NCBI RefSeq assembly: GCF_015070375.1
Contig: NZ_JADCLL010000002.1
Span: 620,001 to 684,000 of the forward strand
Direction of reading: 5' to 3'
DNA length: 64,000 nucleotides
DNA from: Nocardioides kribbensis
GTDB lineage: Bacteria; Actinomycetota; Actinomycetes; Propionibacteriales; Nocardioidaceae
The translations under genes were made by a program, and so were the position numbers. The notes below the pieces were generated by a model. The model saw nothing but the letters and a program-made list of their open reading frames with translations, did not search any database and was not told the origin of the DNA. How positions within the stretch are numbered: position 1 is the stretch's first letter; each line of letters begins with the position of its first letter. Positions 16,695 through 25,559 of this stretch are shown here, piece after piece.

Positions 16695-16739
16695 GATGGG
16701 GGCGGCTCCGCGCACGACGTGCGCGGGGTCGCCCCCATC
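16695..16739 (+). terminator. Second, larger hairpin after rplL
   Basis: Outer 10-bp stem GATGGGGGCG/CGCCCCCATC and inner 8-bp stem CCGCGCAC/GTGCGCGG separated by a 3-nt internal loop on each side. It closes the rplJL transcript. Confidence 0.7.
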
Positions 16740-16996
16740 GTCGTTCCGCGACGTCCCCGCCGTCGCGCCCGGCGCCCTCGCACGAGGCGGGTCCGGTCCG
16801 GTGTGCCGACCGGTCGGGTGCACGGTCGTGCACCGGGTCTCGGGTCGGTCTCGGTTCCTGGGTTCGCCGTGACGGAGGTGACAATATTGCGTAACCTCAC
16901 CGCGGTAACCCCGTTGTTACTCATCAGTGTGCTGCGCGGATTGGGACGCGCGTCACGCGGAGGCAGCGGTCGGACGGTCGAGGGGAGATGCACGTC
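16740..16996 (+). promoter_or_regulatory. Upstream region of the mce operon with inverted repeats
   Basis: 257 nt without a gene. It contains the palindromic GTGCAC-4-GTGCAC (16818-16833) and a locally AT-rich patch (16878-16925) with GTAAC at 16891-16895 and the inverted pair GTAAC-6-GTTAC at 16905-16920. These look like regulator binding sites near the mce promoter, but no clear -35/-10 pair can be assigned and the regulator is unknown. A GGGGAG ribosome site ends the region. Confidence 0.45.
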
Positions 16997-17950
16997 ATGG
17001 GCGTGGAGATCAAGGTCAACGAGCTCACGAAGTCGTTCGGCAAGCAGCTCATCTGGGGCGACGTCACGCTCACCATCCCGGCCGGGGAGATCTGCGTCAT
17101 GCTGGGCCCCTCCGGCACCGGCAAGTCGGTCTTCCTCAAGACCCTGATCGGGCTGCTGAAGCCTGACCGGGGCTCGATCATCATCGAGGGCACCGACATC
17201 GCCTCCTGCTCCGAGCGCGAGCTCTACGAGATCCGCAAGCTCTTCGGCGTGCTGTTCCAGGACGGCGCGATGTTCGGCTCGATGAACCTCTACGACAACA
17301 TCGCCTTCCCGCTGCGCGAGCACACCAAGAAGTCGGAGTCGGAGATCCGCGCGATCGTCATGGAGAAGATGGACCTCGTCGGCCTCATCGGCACCGAGGA
17401 CAAGCTGCCCGGTGAGATCTCCGGCGGCATGCGCAAGCGCGCGGGCATCGCGCGCGGCCTGGTCCTCGACCCCGAGATCGTGCTCTTCGACGAGCCCGAC
17501 TCCGGCCTCGACCCGGTGCGCACCGCGTTCCTCAACCAGCTCATCGTCGACCTCAACGCCCAGATCGACGCGACCTTCCTCATCGTCACCCACGACATCA
17601 ACACCGCCCGCACGGTGCCCGACAACATCGGCCTGCTCTACCACAAGCACCTGGCGATGTTCGGGCCCCGCGAGATGCTGCTGAGCTCCGACGAGCCGGT
17701 CGTGCGCCAGTTCCTCAACGCCCAGCGGGTCGGCCCGATCGGCATGTCGGAGGAGAAGGACGCCGACGAGCTCGCCGCCGAGGCCGACCAGGAGCTCCCG
17801 CCGATCCCGCCGATCCCCATGCAGCTCGAGCCCTCCAACGGCATCGCCCGGCGCTCGCAGCGCGAGCCGGGCGCCTGGTGCCGGGAGAACGGCATCACCC
17901 CGCCTCCCGGCTCCTTCGAGGACAACATGTCCATGGTCACCGGGGTCTGA
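16997..17950 (+). CDS. Mce transporter ATPase (MlaF/Mkl/MceG-like)
   Basis: 317 residues from the ATG at 16997; an ATG nine bases earlier touches the GGGGAG site and is less likely. ABC ATPase driving Mce lipid import. Walker A is GPSGTGKS (37-44), the signature is EISGGMRKR, Walker B is EIVLFDEPDSGLD and the switch His is in IVTHD. The region after the ATPase core (about 240-317) is a long tail with a Pro-rich stretch ending in FEDNMSMVTGV, as in actinobacterial MceG rather than MlaF. M. tuberculosis keeps one shared mceG/mkl gene away from its mce operons; here it heads the operon. One base separates its stop from the next start. Confidence 0.92.
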   Translation: MGVEIKVNELTKSFGKQLIWGDVTLTIPAGEICVMLGPSGTGKSVFLKTLIGLLKPDRGSIIIEGTDIASCSERELYEIRKLFGVLFQDGAMFGSMNLYDNIAFPLREHTKKSESEIRAIVMEKMDLVGLIGTEDKLPGEISGGMRKRAGIARGLVLDPEIVLFDEPDSGLDPVRTAFLNQLIVDLNAQIDATFLIVTHDINTARTVPDNIGLLYHKHLAMFGPREMLLSSDEPVVRQFLNAQRVGPIGMSEEKDADELAAEADQELPPIPPIPMQLEPSNGIARRSQREPGAWCRENGITPPPGSFEDNMSMVTGV

Positions 17951-17951
17951 G

Positions 17952-18737
17952 GTGGCATCTGGCACCGCCACCCGGGTCCTCGCCCCGATCGGCACCGCGG
18001 GCAAGCTCTTCGCCTTCGGTCTCGACGTCGGGCGCGGGCTCTTCCGGCGTCCCTTCCAGCTGCGCGAGTTCCTGCAGCAGGCGTGGTTCATCGCCTCGGT
18101 CACCATCATCCCGACGGCGCTCGTGGCCATCCCCTTCGGCGCGGTCATCGCGCTGCAGGTGGGCGGCCTGATCAAGCAGTTCGGTGCGCAGTCGTTCACC
18201 GGCTCCGCGGCCGTCCTGGCGGTGGTGCGGGAGGCCGGGCCCATCGCCACCTCGCTGCTCATCGCCGGGGCCGGCGGGTCGGCCATCGCGGCCGACCTGG
18301 GCGCCCGCAAGATCCGCGAGGAGCTCGACGCGATGATGGTGCTGGGCATCGACCCCATCCAGCGCCTGGTCGTCCCCCGGGTGCTGGCGTGCATGCTCGT
18401 CGCGGTCTTCCTCAACGGCCTGGTCAGCGTGGTCGGGGTGGCCGGCGGCTACGTCTTCAACGTCGTCCTCCAAGACGGCACACCAGGGGCCTACCTAGCG
18501 AGCTTCACCGCGCTCGCCCAGCTGCCCGACCTGTGGCAGGGCATGATCAAGGCGCTGGTCTTCGGGCTGATCGCCGCCATCGTGGCCTGCTACAAGGGCA
18601 TGAACGCCGGTGGCGGCCCCAAGGGCGTCGGCGACGCCGTCAACGAGTCGGTCGTCATCACCTTCATGCTCCTGTTCCTCGTCAACTTCGTGATGAGCGC
18701 GATCTACCTCCAGCTCGTCCCCCCGAAGACGGGATAG
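17952..18737 (+). CDS. YrbE1A/MlaE-type Mce permease
   Basis: 261 residues, GTG start. Integral inner-membrane permease of the Mce ABC transporter, five to six helices. The MlaE family core is clear: PFGAVIALQVGGLIKQFGAQSFTGSAAVLAVVREAGPIATSLLIAGAGGSAIAADLGARKIREELDAM shows the EAGP and the EELDAM coupling helix that docks on the ATPase. It forms the heterodimeric membrane channel with the following gene product. Confidence 0.93.
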   Translation: MASGTATRVLAPIGTAGKLFAFGLDVGRGLFRRPFQLREFLQQAWFIASVTIIPTALVAIPFGAVIALQVGGLIKQFGAQSFTGSAAVLAVVREAGPIATSLLIAGAGGSAIAADLGARKIREELDAMMVLGIDPIQRLVVPRVLACMLVAVFLNGLVSVVGVAGGYVFNVVLQDGTPGAYLASFTALAQLPDLWQGMIKALVFGLIAAIVACYKGMNAGGGPKGVGDAVNESVVITFMLLFLVNFVMSAIYLQLVPPKTG

Positions 18738-18740
18738 CCC

Positions 18741-19568
18741 ATGGCCTCCGTGAAATCGGTCTACGAGCGCCCGCTCAAGACCCTCGACAACCTCGGCTCC
18801 GAGCTCGCCTTCTTCATCAAGGCACTGGCCTGGACCCCGCGCACGATCCGGCGCTACAAGAAGGAGATCCTCCGCATCCTCGCGGAGGTGACCCTCGGCT
18901 CCGGCTCGCTGGCCGTCATCGGCGGCACCGTCGGCGTCATCACCGCCATGTGCTTCTTCACCGGCACCGAGGTCGGCCTCCAGGGCTACGCCGCGCTCAA
19001 CCAGATCGGCACCGCCGCGCTGTCGGGCTTCGTCTCGGCCTACTTCAACACCCGCGAGATCGCGCCCGTGGTGGCGGCGATCGCGCTGGCCGCCACCGTC
19101 GGCTGCGGCTTCACCGCGCAGCTGGGGGCCATGCGGATCTCCGAGGAGGTCGACGCGCTCGAGGTCATGGCGATCCCGTCGCTGCCGTTCCTGGTGACCA
19201 CCCGCATCGTCGCCGGGCTCATCGCCATCGTGCCGCTCTACGTCGTGGGCCTGTTCATGTCGTACTTCGCGACGCGGCTGACGATCACGCAGTTCTTCGA
19301 CCAGAGCACCGGCACCTACGACCACTACTTCTTCCTCTTCCTGCCACCCGGCGACGTGCTGTGGTCCTTCGGCAAGGTGCTGATCTTCGCCGTCGTGGTG
19401 ATCCTGGTGCACTGCTACCACGGTTACAACGCCTCCGGCGGACCCGCCGGCGTGGGCGTGGCCGTGGGCCGCGCGGTGCGCACGAGCATCGTGGCCATCA
19501 ACGTCATCGACCTCTTCCTGTCCATGGCGATCTGGGGCACGACCACGACGGTGAGGTTGGCGGGCTGA
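18741..19568 (+). CDS. YrbE1B/MlaE-type Mce permease
   Basis: 275 residues. Second half of the MlaE-like permease pair. The homologous core is GFVSAYFNTREIAPVVAAIALAATVGCGFTAQLGAMRISEEVDALEVM, where REIAP replaces the REAGP of the partner, the normal YrbE1A/YrbE1B difference. Membrane helices are spread over residues 50-270. The stop shares one base with the following start (TGATG). Confidence 0.93.
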   Translation: MASVKSVYERPLKTLDNLGSELAFFIKALAWTPRTIRRYKKEILRILAEVTLGSGSLAVIGGTVGVITAMCFFTGTEVGLQGYAALNQIGTAALSGFVSAYFNTREIAPVVAAIALAATVGCGFTAQLGAMRISEEVDALEVMAIPSLPFLVTTRIVAGLIAIVPLYVVGLFMSYFATRLTITQFFDQSTGTYDHYFFLFLPPGDVLWSFGKVLIFAVVVILVHCYHGYNASGGPAGVGVAVGRAVRTSIVAINVIDLFLSMAIWGTTTTVRLAG

Positions 19569-20854
19569 TGGCGATCCTCAAGTACGTCAAGATCCTCGGC
19601 GTGGTCTTCCTGGCCCTCGCCGTGGGGGCGGTGTGGCTGACCTACGCCGTCTTCACCAAGAAGTTCACCGACTACCAGGAGGTCTCGCTGGAGACCTCCA
19701 GCATCGGCCTGCAGCTGCCCAACCGCGCAGACGTGAAGATCCGTGGCGTCATCGTGGGCGAGGTGCTCGACGCCGAGACCACCGCCTCGGGAGCCACGCT
19801 CACGCTGGGGATCTTCCCCGATGAGATCGACACCATCCCCGCCGACGTGACCGGCTCGATCGTGCCCAAGACCCTCTTCGGCGAGAAGTACGTCTCCCTG
19901 GTGGTGCCCCAGGACCCCGCCCGCGACCACATCGAGGCCGGCGCGACCATCGACCGCACCGTGGTCTCCACCGAGGTCGAGCAGGTGCTCTCCGACCTCT
20001 ACCCGCTGCTGCGCACCGTGCAGCCGGCCGAGCTCAACATGACGCTCAACGCGCTCGCCACCGCGCTCGAGGGTCGAGGCGAGGACCTCGGCGAGACAAT
20101 CGAGACCCTCGACGCCTACCTCAAGCGCTTCAACCCCCAGGTCCCGGCCCTCGTCGAGGACCTGCGCCTGACGGCCGAGGTCTCCGACATCTACGCCGAC
20201 GTGCTCCCGGAGGTCGGTCAGATCCTGCGCAACACGATCACGACCACCTCGACCCTGGAGGACCGCGAGGAGCGGTTGCAGGCGGTCTTCACCGACGTCA
20301 CCGCCTTCTCCGACACCACCCGCGGCTTCCTGGAGACCAACGGCGACAACCTCATCCGTCTCGCCGACCTCTCCGTGCCCCAGGTCGGGTTGCTGGCGAA
20401 GTACGCCCCGGAGTTCCCCTGCCTGCTGGGCGGGGTCGTCAACGCCGGCTCGCGGCAGGCCGAGGCCTTCCGCGACTACACCCTCCACATCGTGCTCGAG
20501 ACGATCCCCAACCAGCCCCGCAAGTACACCGCCGCCGACGCGCCCCGCTTCGGCGAGTCGCGGGGTCCGAGCTGCCTCAACCTGCCGAACCCGCCCTGGG
20601 ACCAGGACAACCCCCTGCGCTCGGTGCCGAACTTCGACGACGGTGTCGACGAGCCGACCGGCAAGGGCACCTCGCGCGTCGCGCCGAGCTACTGGCTGCG
20701 CTCCGGCGACGGCTACGCCGGCAGCGCGGCCGAGACCGACCTGATCAACTCGCTGCTGGCGCCCGGCATGGGCGTGGCGGCCGACGACGTGCCCGACCTC
20801 GGCGGCCTGCTCGTCGGTCCGCTGGCGCGCGGCGCGGAGGTGGAGCTGCGATGA
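19568..20854 (+). CDS. Mce protein, MceA position
   Basis: 428 residues. N-terminal anchor helix (ILGVVFLALAVGAVWLTYAVF), then the MCE domain (VSLETSSIGLQLPNRADVKIRGVIVGEVLDAE to TIPADVTGSIVPKTLFGEKYVSL), a long helical region (about 130-260) that builds the periplasmic needle, and a Pro-rich C-terminal part with two cysteines. Six such subunits form a heterohexameric lipid tunnel between the cytoplasmic membrane permease and the cell surface. The imported lipid (sterol, fatty acid or phospholipid) cannot be inferred. Confidence 0.92.
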   Translation: MAILKYVKILGVVFLALAVGAVWLTYAVFTKKFTDYQEVSLETSSIGLQLPNRADVKIRGVIVGEVLDAETTASGATLTLGIFPDEIDTIPADVTGSIVPKTLFGEKYVSLVVPQDPARDHIEAGATIDRTVVSTEVEQVLSDLYPLLRTVQPAELNMTLNALATALEGRGEDLGETIETLDAYLKRFNPQVPALVEDLRLTAEVSDIYADVLPEVGQILRNTITTTSTLEDREERLQAVFTDVTAFSDTTRGFLETNGDNLIRLADLSVPQVGLLAKYAPEFPCLLGGVVNAGSRQAEAFRDYTLHIVLETIPNQPRKYTAADAPRFGESRGPSCLNLPNPPWDQDNPLRSVPNFDDGVDEPTGKGTSRVAPSYWLRSGDGYAGSAAETDLINSLLAPGMGVAADDVPDLGGLLVGPLARGAEVELR

Positions 20855-21885
20855 AGCTGCTGGACAAGAAGACCACGGGCGACCTCGTCCGACTGCTGAT
20901 CTTCATCGTGGTGACGACCCTGGCCACGGGCCTGCTGGTCATCACGATCGGCAACATCTCCTTCAAGCCCAGCACCGACTACCGCGCGGTCTTCGTCGAC
21001 GCCACCGGCGTGGTCAAGGGCGACGACATCCGCGTCGCCGGCGTCAAGGTCGGCTCGGTCAAGGACGTGCAGATCGTCGACCGCACCCGCGCGGTCGTCA
21101 GCTTCTCGGTCGAGGAGGACGTGCGCCTGACCGGGGCCACCCAGGCCAGCATCCGCTACCGCAACCTCGTCGGGCAGCGCTACATCTCGCTGACCGAGGG
21201 CGTCGGCGACACCCAGCCGCTCGAGGACGGCGACACCATCGAGGTCGCCAACACCTCGCCCGCCCTCGACCTGACCGTGCTCTTCAACGGCTTCAAGCCG
21301 CTCTTTCAGGCGCTGTCGCCCTCCGACATCAACAAGCTCTCCTACGAGGTCGTGCAGGTCTTCCAGGGCGAGGGCGGCACGCTCGAGAGCCTGCTGGCCT
21401 CGACCGCCTCGGTGACCAAGACGCTGGCAGCGCGCGACGACGTCATCAGCGCCCTGATCGAGAACCTCGACGGCGTGCTCGACAACCTCGGAGACCGCGA
21501 CCAGCAGCTGAGCCAGCTCATCATCAACTTCCGCCAGCTCGTCGGCGGGCTCAAGGACGACCGCGTGGCCATCCTCGACTCCCTCGACCAGATCTCCGAG
21601 CTGTCGGTGCAGACCGCGGGCCTGGTCTCGGGCATCCGCGAGCCGCTGACCGAGGACGTGAAGCAGCTGCGGCGCTTCGCCGGCAACATCAACGCCAACC
21701 GCGGCGAGCTCGACCGGGCGCTCCAGGTGCTGCCGATCAAGCTCAACAAGGTCGGCCGCACGGCGACCTACGGCTCGTACTTCAACTTCTACCTGTGCCA
21801 GTTCCAGGGCCGGGTGCGACTGCCGGGCGGCTCGAGCGTGCCGCTCACCTACAACACCGGGGGAGCGAGGTGCGACCTCGGATGA
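20851..21885 (+). CDS. Mce protein, MceB position
   Basis: 344 residues, ATGA overlap with the previous gene. Anchor helix (LLIFIVVTTLATGLLVITIG), MCE domain (TDYRAVFVDATGVVKGDDIRVAGVKVGSVKDVQIVDR to ATQASIRYRNLVGQRYISL), then a coiled helical region with repeated heptad-like leucines (about 140-300). It ends in a short tail with two cysteines. Confidence 0.92.
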   Translation: MKLLDKKTTGDLVRLLIFIVVTTLATGLLVITIGNISFKPSTDYRAVFVDATGVVKGDDIRVAGVKVGSVKDVQIVDRTRAVVSFSVEEDVRLTGATQASIRYRNLVGQRYISLTEGVGDTQPLEDGDTIEVANTSPALDLTVLFNGFKPLFQALSPSDINKLSYEVVQVFQGEGGTLESLLASTASVTKTLAARDDVISALIENLDGVLDNLGDRDQQLSQLIINFRQLVGGLKDDRVAILDSLDQISELSVQTAGLVSGIREPLTEDVKQLRRFAGNINANRGELDRALQVLPIKLNKVGRTATYGSYFNFYLCQFQGRVRLPGGSSVPLTYNTGGARCDLG

Positions 21886-21949
21886 GTCCCGCCGCCCACG
21901 CACCGACACCGACACCGACCAGCGACACGACCACGAGGGGAGCCCGGCG

Positions 21950-22933
21950 ATGAGCAAGCCCTTCCGGGAGCGCAACCCCGTGATGATCGGCGCGATCAGC
22001 ATGGCCGTGATCGTGCTGATGGTGCTCGCCGCCTTCCGTGCGCAGGACCTGCCGCTCATCGGCGGAGGAGACACCTACTACGCCGCCTTCTCCGAGTCCG
22101 GCGGCCTCAAGGTCAACGACGAGGTGCGGATCGCCGGCGTCCGCGTGGGCAAGGTCGAGAGCATCGAGCTCGACGGCGACCAGGTGATGGTCGGGATGCG
22201 GGTCGACACCCCCTCGGAGTTCGGCCCCGACACCCGGGCCGCGATCAAGGTCAAGACCCTGCTGGGGGCGATGTTCGTGTCGCTGGAGCCGGCGGGCTCC
22301 GGCCAGCTCGAGGAGGGCTCCACCATCCCGGTCGCGCGCACCAGCTCGCCCTTCAACGTGGTCGACGCCTTCGAGGGCCTGGCCGAGACCTCCGAGGGCA
22401 TCGACACCGACCAGCTCGCCCAGTCGCTCACCACCCTGGCCGACCTGACCCGCAACACCCCCGAGGAGTTCAAGGGGGCCCTCGACGGCGTCTCGGCCCT
22501 CTCGACCAACATCGCCGCCAAGAACGACCAGATCAACAGCCTGCTCAAGAACCTCCAGCGGGTCTCGTCGGTGCTCGACGACCGCGACGAGGACATCGTG
22601 GCGCTCATGCAGGACGGCGACGTCCTCTTCCGGGCCCTCATCGCACGCCGTGACGCCGTCCACCGGCTGCTGGTCTCGACCTCGACGCTCTCGCGCGAGC
22701 TGACCACGCTCGTGCGCGACACCCGCAGCGACCTCAAGCCGGCCCTCGACCAGGTCGAGGACGTGCTGGCCGTGCTGAACAAGAACGAGGACAACATCGA
22801 CAACGCGATCCGCCTGGCGGCGCCGTTCTATCGGGTCTTCGCCAACACCCTCGGCAACGGCCCCTGGTTCGACACCTACATCCAGAACCTTCCGCCCGTG
22901 CCCGACCTCGCCAACGGAGGTGGTCTGGGATGA
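21950..22933 (+). CDS. Mce protein, MceC position
   Basis: 327 residues. It begins 64 nt after MceB, the only real gap in the operon, with a GAGGGGAG ribosome site. Anchor helix (VMIGAISMAVIVLMVLAAFRA), MCE domain (YYAAFSESGGLKVNDEVRIAGVRVGKVESIELDG to AAIKVKTLLGAMFVSLEPAG), helical needle segment (140-290). The C-terminus is short. Confidence 0.92.
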   Translation: MSKPFRERNPVMIGAISMAVIVLMVLAAFRAQDLPLIGGGDTYYAAFSESGGLKVNDEVRIAGVRVGKVESIELDGDQVMVGMRVDTPSEFGPDTRAAIKVKTLLGAMFVSLEPAGSGQLEEGSTIPVARTSSPFNVVDAFEGLAETSEGIDTDQLAQSLTTLADLTRNTPEEFKGALDGVSALSTNIAAKNDQINSLLKNLQRVSSVLDDRDEDIVALMQDGDVLFRALIARRDAVHRLLVSTSTLSRELTTLVRDTRSDLKPALDQVEDVLAVLNKNEDNIDNAIRLAAPFYRVFANTLGNGPWFDTYIQNLPPVPDLANGGGLG

Positions 22934-24081
22934 ACGTCCTCCAGCGGCTCATCGCCCCCGTGATCCTGCTGCTCGTCGTGGTCACCGCCGTGGTGTTCCT
23001 GACCGGTCGCGAGGAGCTCAAGACCCTCACCGCCCACTTCCCGCGCACCGTGTCGATCTACGAGGGCAGCGACGTGCGCGTGCTCGGCGTGCCGGTCGGC
23101 ACGGTCGACACCGTGACCCCGTCGGGCACCGACGTGGTCGTCACGATGTCCTACGACGCCGAGGTGAAGATCCCGGCCGACGCGAAGGCCCTCATCGTCG
23201 CCCCGGCGGTCGTGGGTGACCGCTACATCCAGCTGACCCCGACCTTCGCCGAGGGCGACAAGGAGATCGGCGACGAGGAGATCCTGGGCGAGGACCGCAC
23301 CGGCGTGCCGCTCGAGCTCGACCAGATCTACTCCAGCATCGACGAGCTCACCGTGGCCCTGGGCCCCAACGGCGCCAACGCCGAGGGCGCCCTCACCGAC
23401 CTGCTCCAGGTCACCGCCCGCAACTTCGGCGGCGAGGGCGAGCAGCTCAACCAGACCATCTCCGACTTCGGCAAGCTGTCGACGACCCTCGACGACAACA
23501 AGGAGGAGCTCTTCGCCTCGGTCAACGAGCTCGAGAGCTTCATCGGCACGCTGGCCCGCAACGACCAGACGGTGCGCGACTTCAACCAGTCCCTCGCGGG
23601 CGTCTCCGAGGTCCTTGCCGGCGAGCGCCAGGAGCTGGCCTCGTCGCTGGCCAACCTGTCGACCGCTCTCGGCGAGGTGTCGACCTTCGTCGAGACCAAC
23701 CGCGAGGTGCTCGGTCGCGACATCGAGGGCCTCAACCGCGTGGCCAAGGTCCTGGTGCGCCAGCGGGCCGCGTTGGAGGAGACCCTCGAGGTGGCGCCCC
23801 TGGCGCTGAACAACCTCGCCCTCACCTACAACCCGCAGGCCGGCACCCTCGACGTCAGCGCCAACATCCAGAACGCCCTGGGTCAGATCCAGAACGATCC
23901 CGCGTTGCTGCTGTGCACGATCGTCGACCAGGCCGACTCGACGGGCAACCTGTGCGACCTCCTCGACGGCGTGCTCCCGCGCCCGGGGGCGCTCGAGGCC
24001 CTGCGCGGCGGTGGAGAGGGGGCCGCCCGCAGCGGTCCGCTGTTCGACTCCTCGCTCGGTGGACTGGTGGAGGTGCCCTGA
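22930..24081 (+). CDS. Mce protein, MceD position
   Basis: 383 residues, ATGA overlap. Anchor helix (APVILLLVVVTAVVFLTG), MCE domain (AHFPRTVSIYEGSDVRVLGVPVGTVDTVTP to AKALIVAPAVVGDRYIQL), helical segment with regular Leu/Asn spacing, and a tail containing two cysteines (LCTIVDQADSTGNLCDL). Its stop shares one base with the lipoprotein gene. Confidence 0.92.
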   Translation: MNVLQRLIAPVILLLVVVTAVVFLTGREELKTLTAHFPRTVSIYEGSDVRVLGVPVGTVDTVTPSGTDVVVTMSYDAEVKIPADAKALIVAPAVVGDRYIQLTPTFAEGDKEIGDEEILGEDRTGVPLELDQIYSSIDELTVALGPNGANAEGALTDLLQVTARNFGGEGEQLNQTISDFGKLSTTLDDNKEELFASVNELESFIGTLARNDQTVRDFNQSLAGVSEVLAGERQELASSLANLSTALGEVSTFVETNREVLGRDIEGLNRVAKVLVRQRAALEETLEVAPLALNNLALTYNPQAGTLDVSANIQNALGQIQNDPALLLCTIVDQADSTGNLCDLLDGVLPRPGALEALRGGGEGAARSGPLFDSSLGGLVEVP

Positions 24082-25559
24082 TGAGGCGACACGCGACACG
24101 ACCCGCCGAGCGCCGCCGCCCGGTGCGCCGCGGCGCCCGGGCCCTGGTGGGCCTGGCGCTCGGCTCGATGCTGCTGAGCGGCTGCGACTTCGACGTCTAC
24201 CAGATCCCGCTGCCCGGCGGCCCCGACGTGGGCGACAACCCGATGGAGATCGAGGTCGTCTTCTCCGACGTGCTCGACCTCGTCCCCCAGTCGACGGTCA
24301 AGGTCAACGACGTCACGGTGGGCCAGGTCAAGGACATCGAGCTGGAGGACTACGCGGCCACGGTGACGCTGGAGATCCAGGACGGCACCGAGCTGCCCGC
24401 CGACGCCGTGGCCACCATCCGCCAGACCAGCCTGCTCGGCGAGAAGTTCGTCTCCCTCGCCGCGCCCACCGACGGCGGCAGCGGCCGGCTGGAGGACGGC
24501 GACGAGATCCCGATCGAGCGGACCGGGCAGAACCCCGAGGTCGAGGAGGTGCTGGGTGCGCTGAGCCTGGTGCTCAACGGTGGCGGCGTCGCCCAGCTCA
24601 AGACCATCGCGGGAGAGCTCAACAACGCCCTGGAGGGCCGCGAGGACTCCGCCCGCTCCGTGCTGACCCAGGTCGACACGCTGGTGAGCAACCTCGACGA
24701 CAACAAGGCCGACATCGTCGACGCGATCGAGTCGCTCAACCGGCTCGCGCTCGCGGTGAAGAAGGAGCAGCCGACGATCAACGCCGCGCTCGAGGAGCTG
24801 CCGAGCGCGATCACCTCGCTCGACCGCCAGCGCGACGACCTCGTGCGCATGCTCCAGTCGCTGAACCGGCTGGGCGACGTGGGCGTGCGGGTCATCCGCG
24901 CCTCCAAGGCCGACACCATCGAGGTGGTGCGCCAGCTCCAGCCCGTGCTGGGGCAGCTGGCCGCCTCGGGCGACAACTTCGTCAAGGCCTTCAACGTCTT
25001 CCTCACCTACCCCTTCGTCGACGAGGTCGTCGGCCGCGACCCGCAGGTCGCGCGCAACCTGCAGGTCGGCGACTACACCAACCTGTCGGTGCAGCTCGAC
25101 CTCGACCTCTCCCTCGGCATCACCGGCATCCCCACCGAGCTGCCGACGCTGCTGCCCACCGAGCTCGACCCGACCGCGATCGTCGACAACGTGCTCAAGT
25201 GCCTCCAGAGCGGCGACCTCACGAGCAAGGCCTGTCGCGACGTGCTCAACACCCCGGCCGCGCTGCTGGAGCTGCGCGAGCTGTGCCGCAAGCCGAAGAA
25301 CAAGGACAAGGCCGTGTGCACGCTGCTCAACCAGGTGCCCGGGCTGCCCGAGCTACCCGGGCTGCCCGACCTCCCCGGCCTCGGCGGCAGCACCGGCGGC
25401 GGCGGCCTGCTCGACGGCCTGCTGCGCCCGGGCGCGCTGCCCGGCGACGGCACCGCCTCGCAGGCCTTCGGCGAGCGCGGCCCGACCATGCAGGAGATGA
25501 CCCAGATGTTCGATCCCGGCCTGGTCCAGCTGCTCGTGCCCGCGGCGGTGGTCCGGTGA
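24081..25559 (+). CDS. Mce lipoprotein, MceE position
   Basis: 492 residues. An Arg-rich n-region and hydrophobic stretch end in the lipobox LLSGC with Cys35, so it is a lipid-anchored protein on the outer face of the membrane, as MceE is in mycobacteria. MCE domain: MEIEVVFSDVLDLVPQSTVKVNDVTVGQVKDIELE to ATIRQTSLLGEKFVSLAAP. A helical region follows (150-330), then a C-terminal part with four cysteines and Pro/Gly/Leu repeats (PGLPELPGLPDLPGLGG). Confidence 0.93.
   Translation: MRRHATRPAERRRPVRRGARALVGLALGSMLLSGCDFDVYQIPLPGGPDVGDNPMEIEVVFSDVLDLVPQSTVKVNDVTVGQVKDIELEDYAATVTLEIQDGTELPADAVATIRQTSLLGEKFVSLAAPTDGGSGRLEDGDEIPIERTGQNPEVEEVLGALSLVLNGGGVAQLKTIAGELNNALEGREDSARSVLTQVDTLVSNLDDNKADIVDAIESLNRLALAVKKEQPTINAALEELPSAITSLDRQRDDLVRMLQSLNRLGDVGVRVIRASKADTIEVVRQLQPVLGQLAASGDNFVKAFNVFLTYPFVDEVVGRDPQVARNLQVGDYTNLSVQLDLDLSLGITGIPTELPTLLPTELDPTAIVDNVLKCLQSGDLTSKACRDVLNTPAALLELRELCRKPKNKDKAVCTLLNQVPGLPELPGLPDLPGLGGSTGGGGLLDGLLRPGALPGDGTASQAFGERGPTMQEMTQMFDPGLVQLLVPAAVVR

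Noticed and set aside
16641-16739. Riboswitch in front of the mce operon
   Set aside because: The two hairpins lie directly after rplL and are better explained as its terminators; about 250 nt separate them from the mce start.
16905-16920. KstR operator upstream of mce
   Set aside because: The KstR site has AAC and GTT two bases apart with flanking T and A; here the spacing is different.
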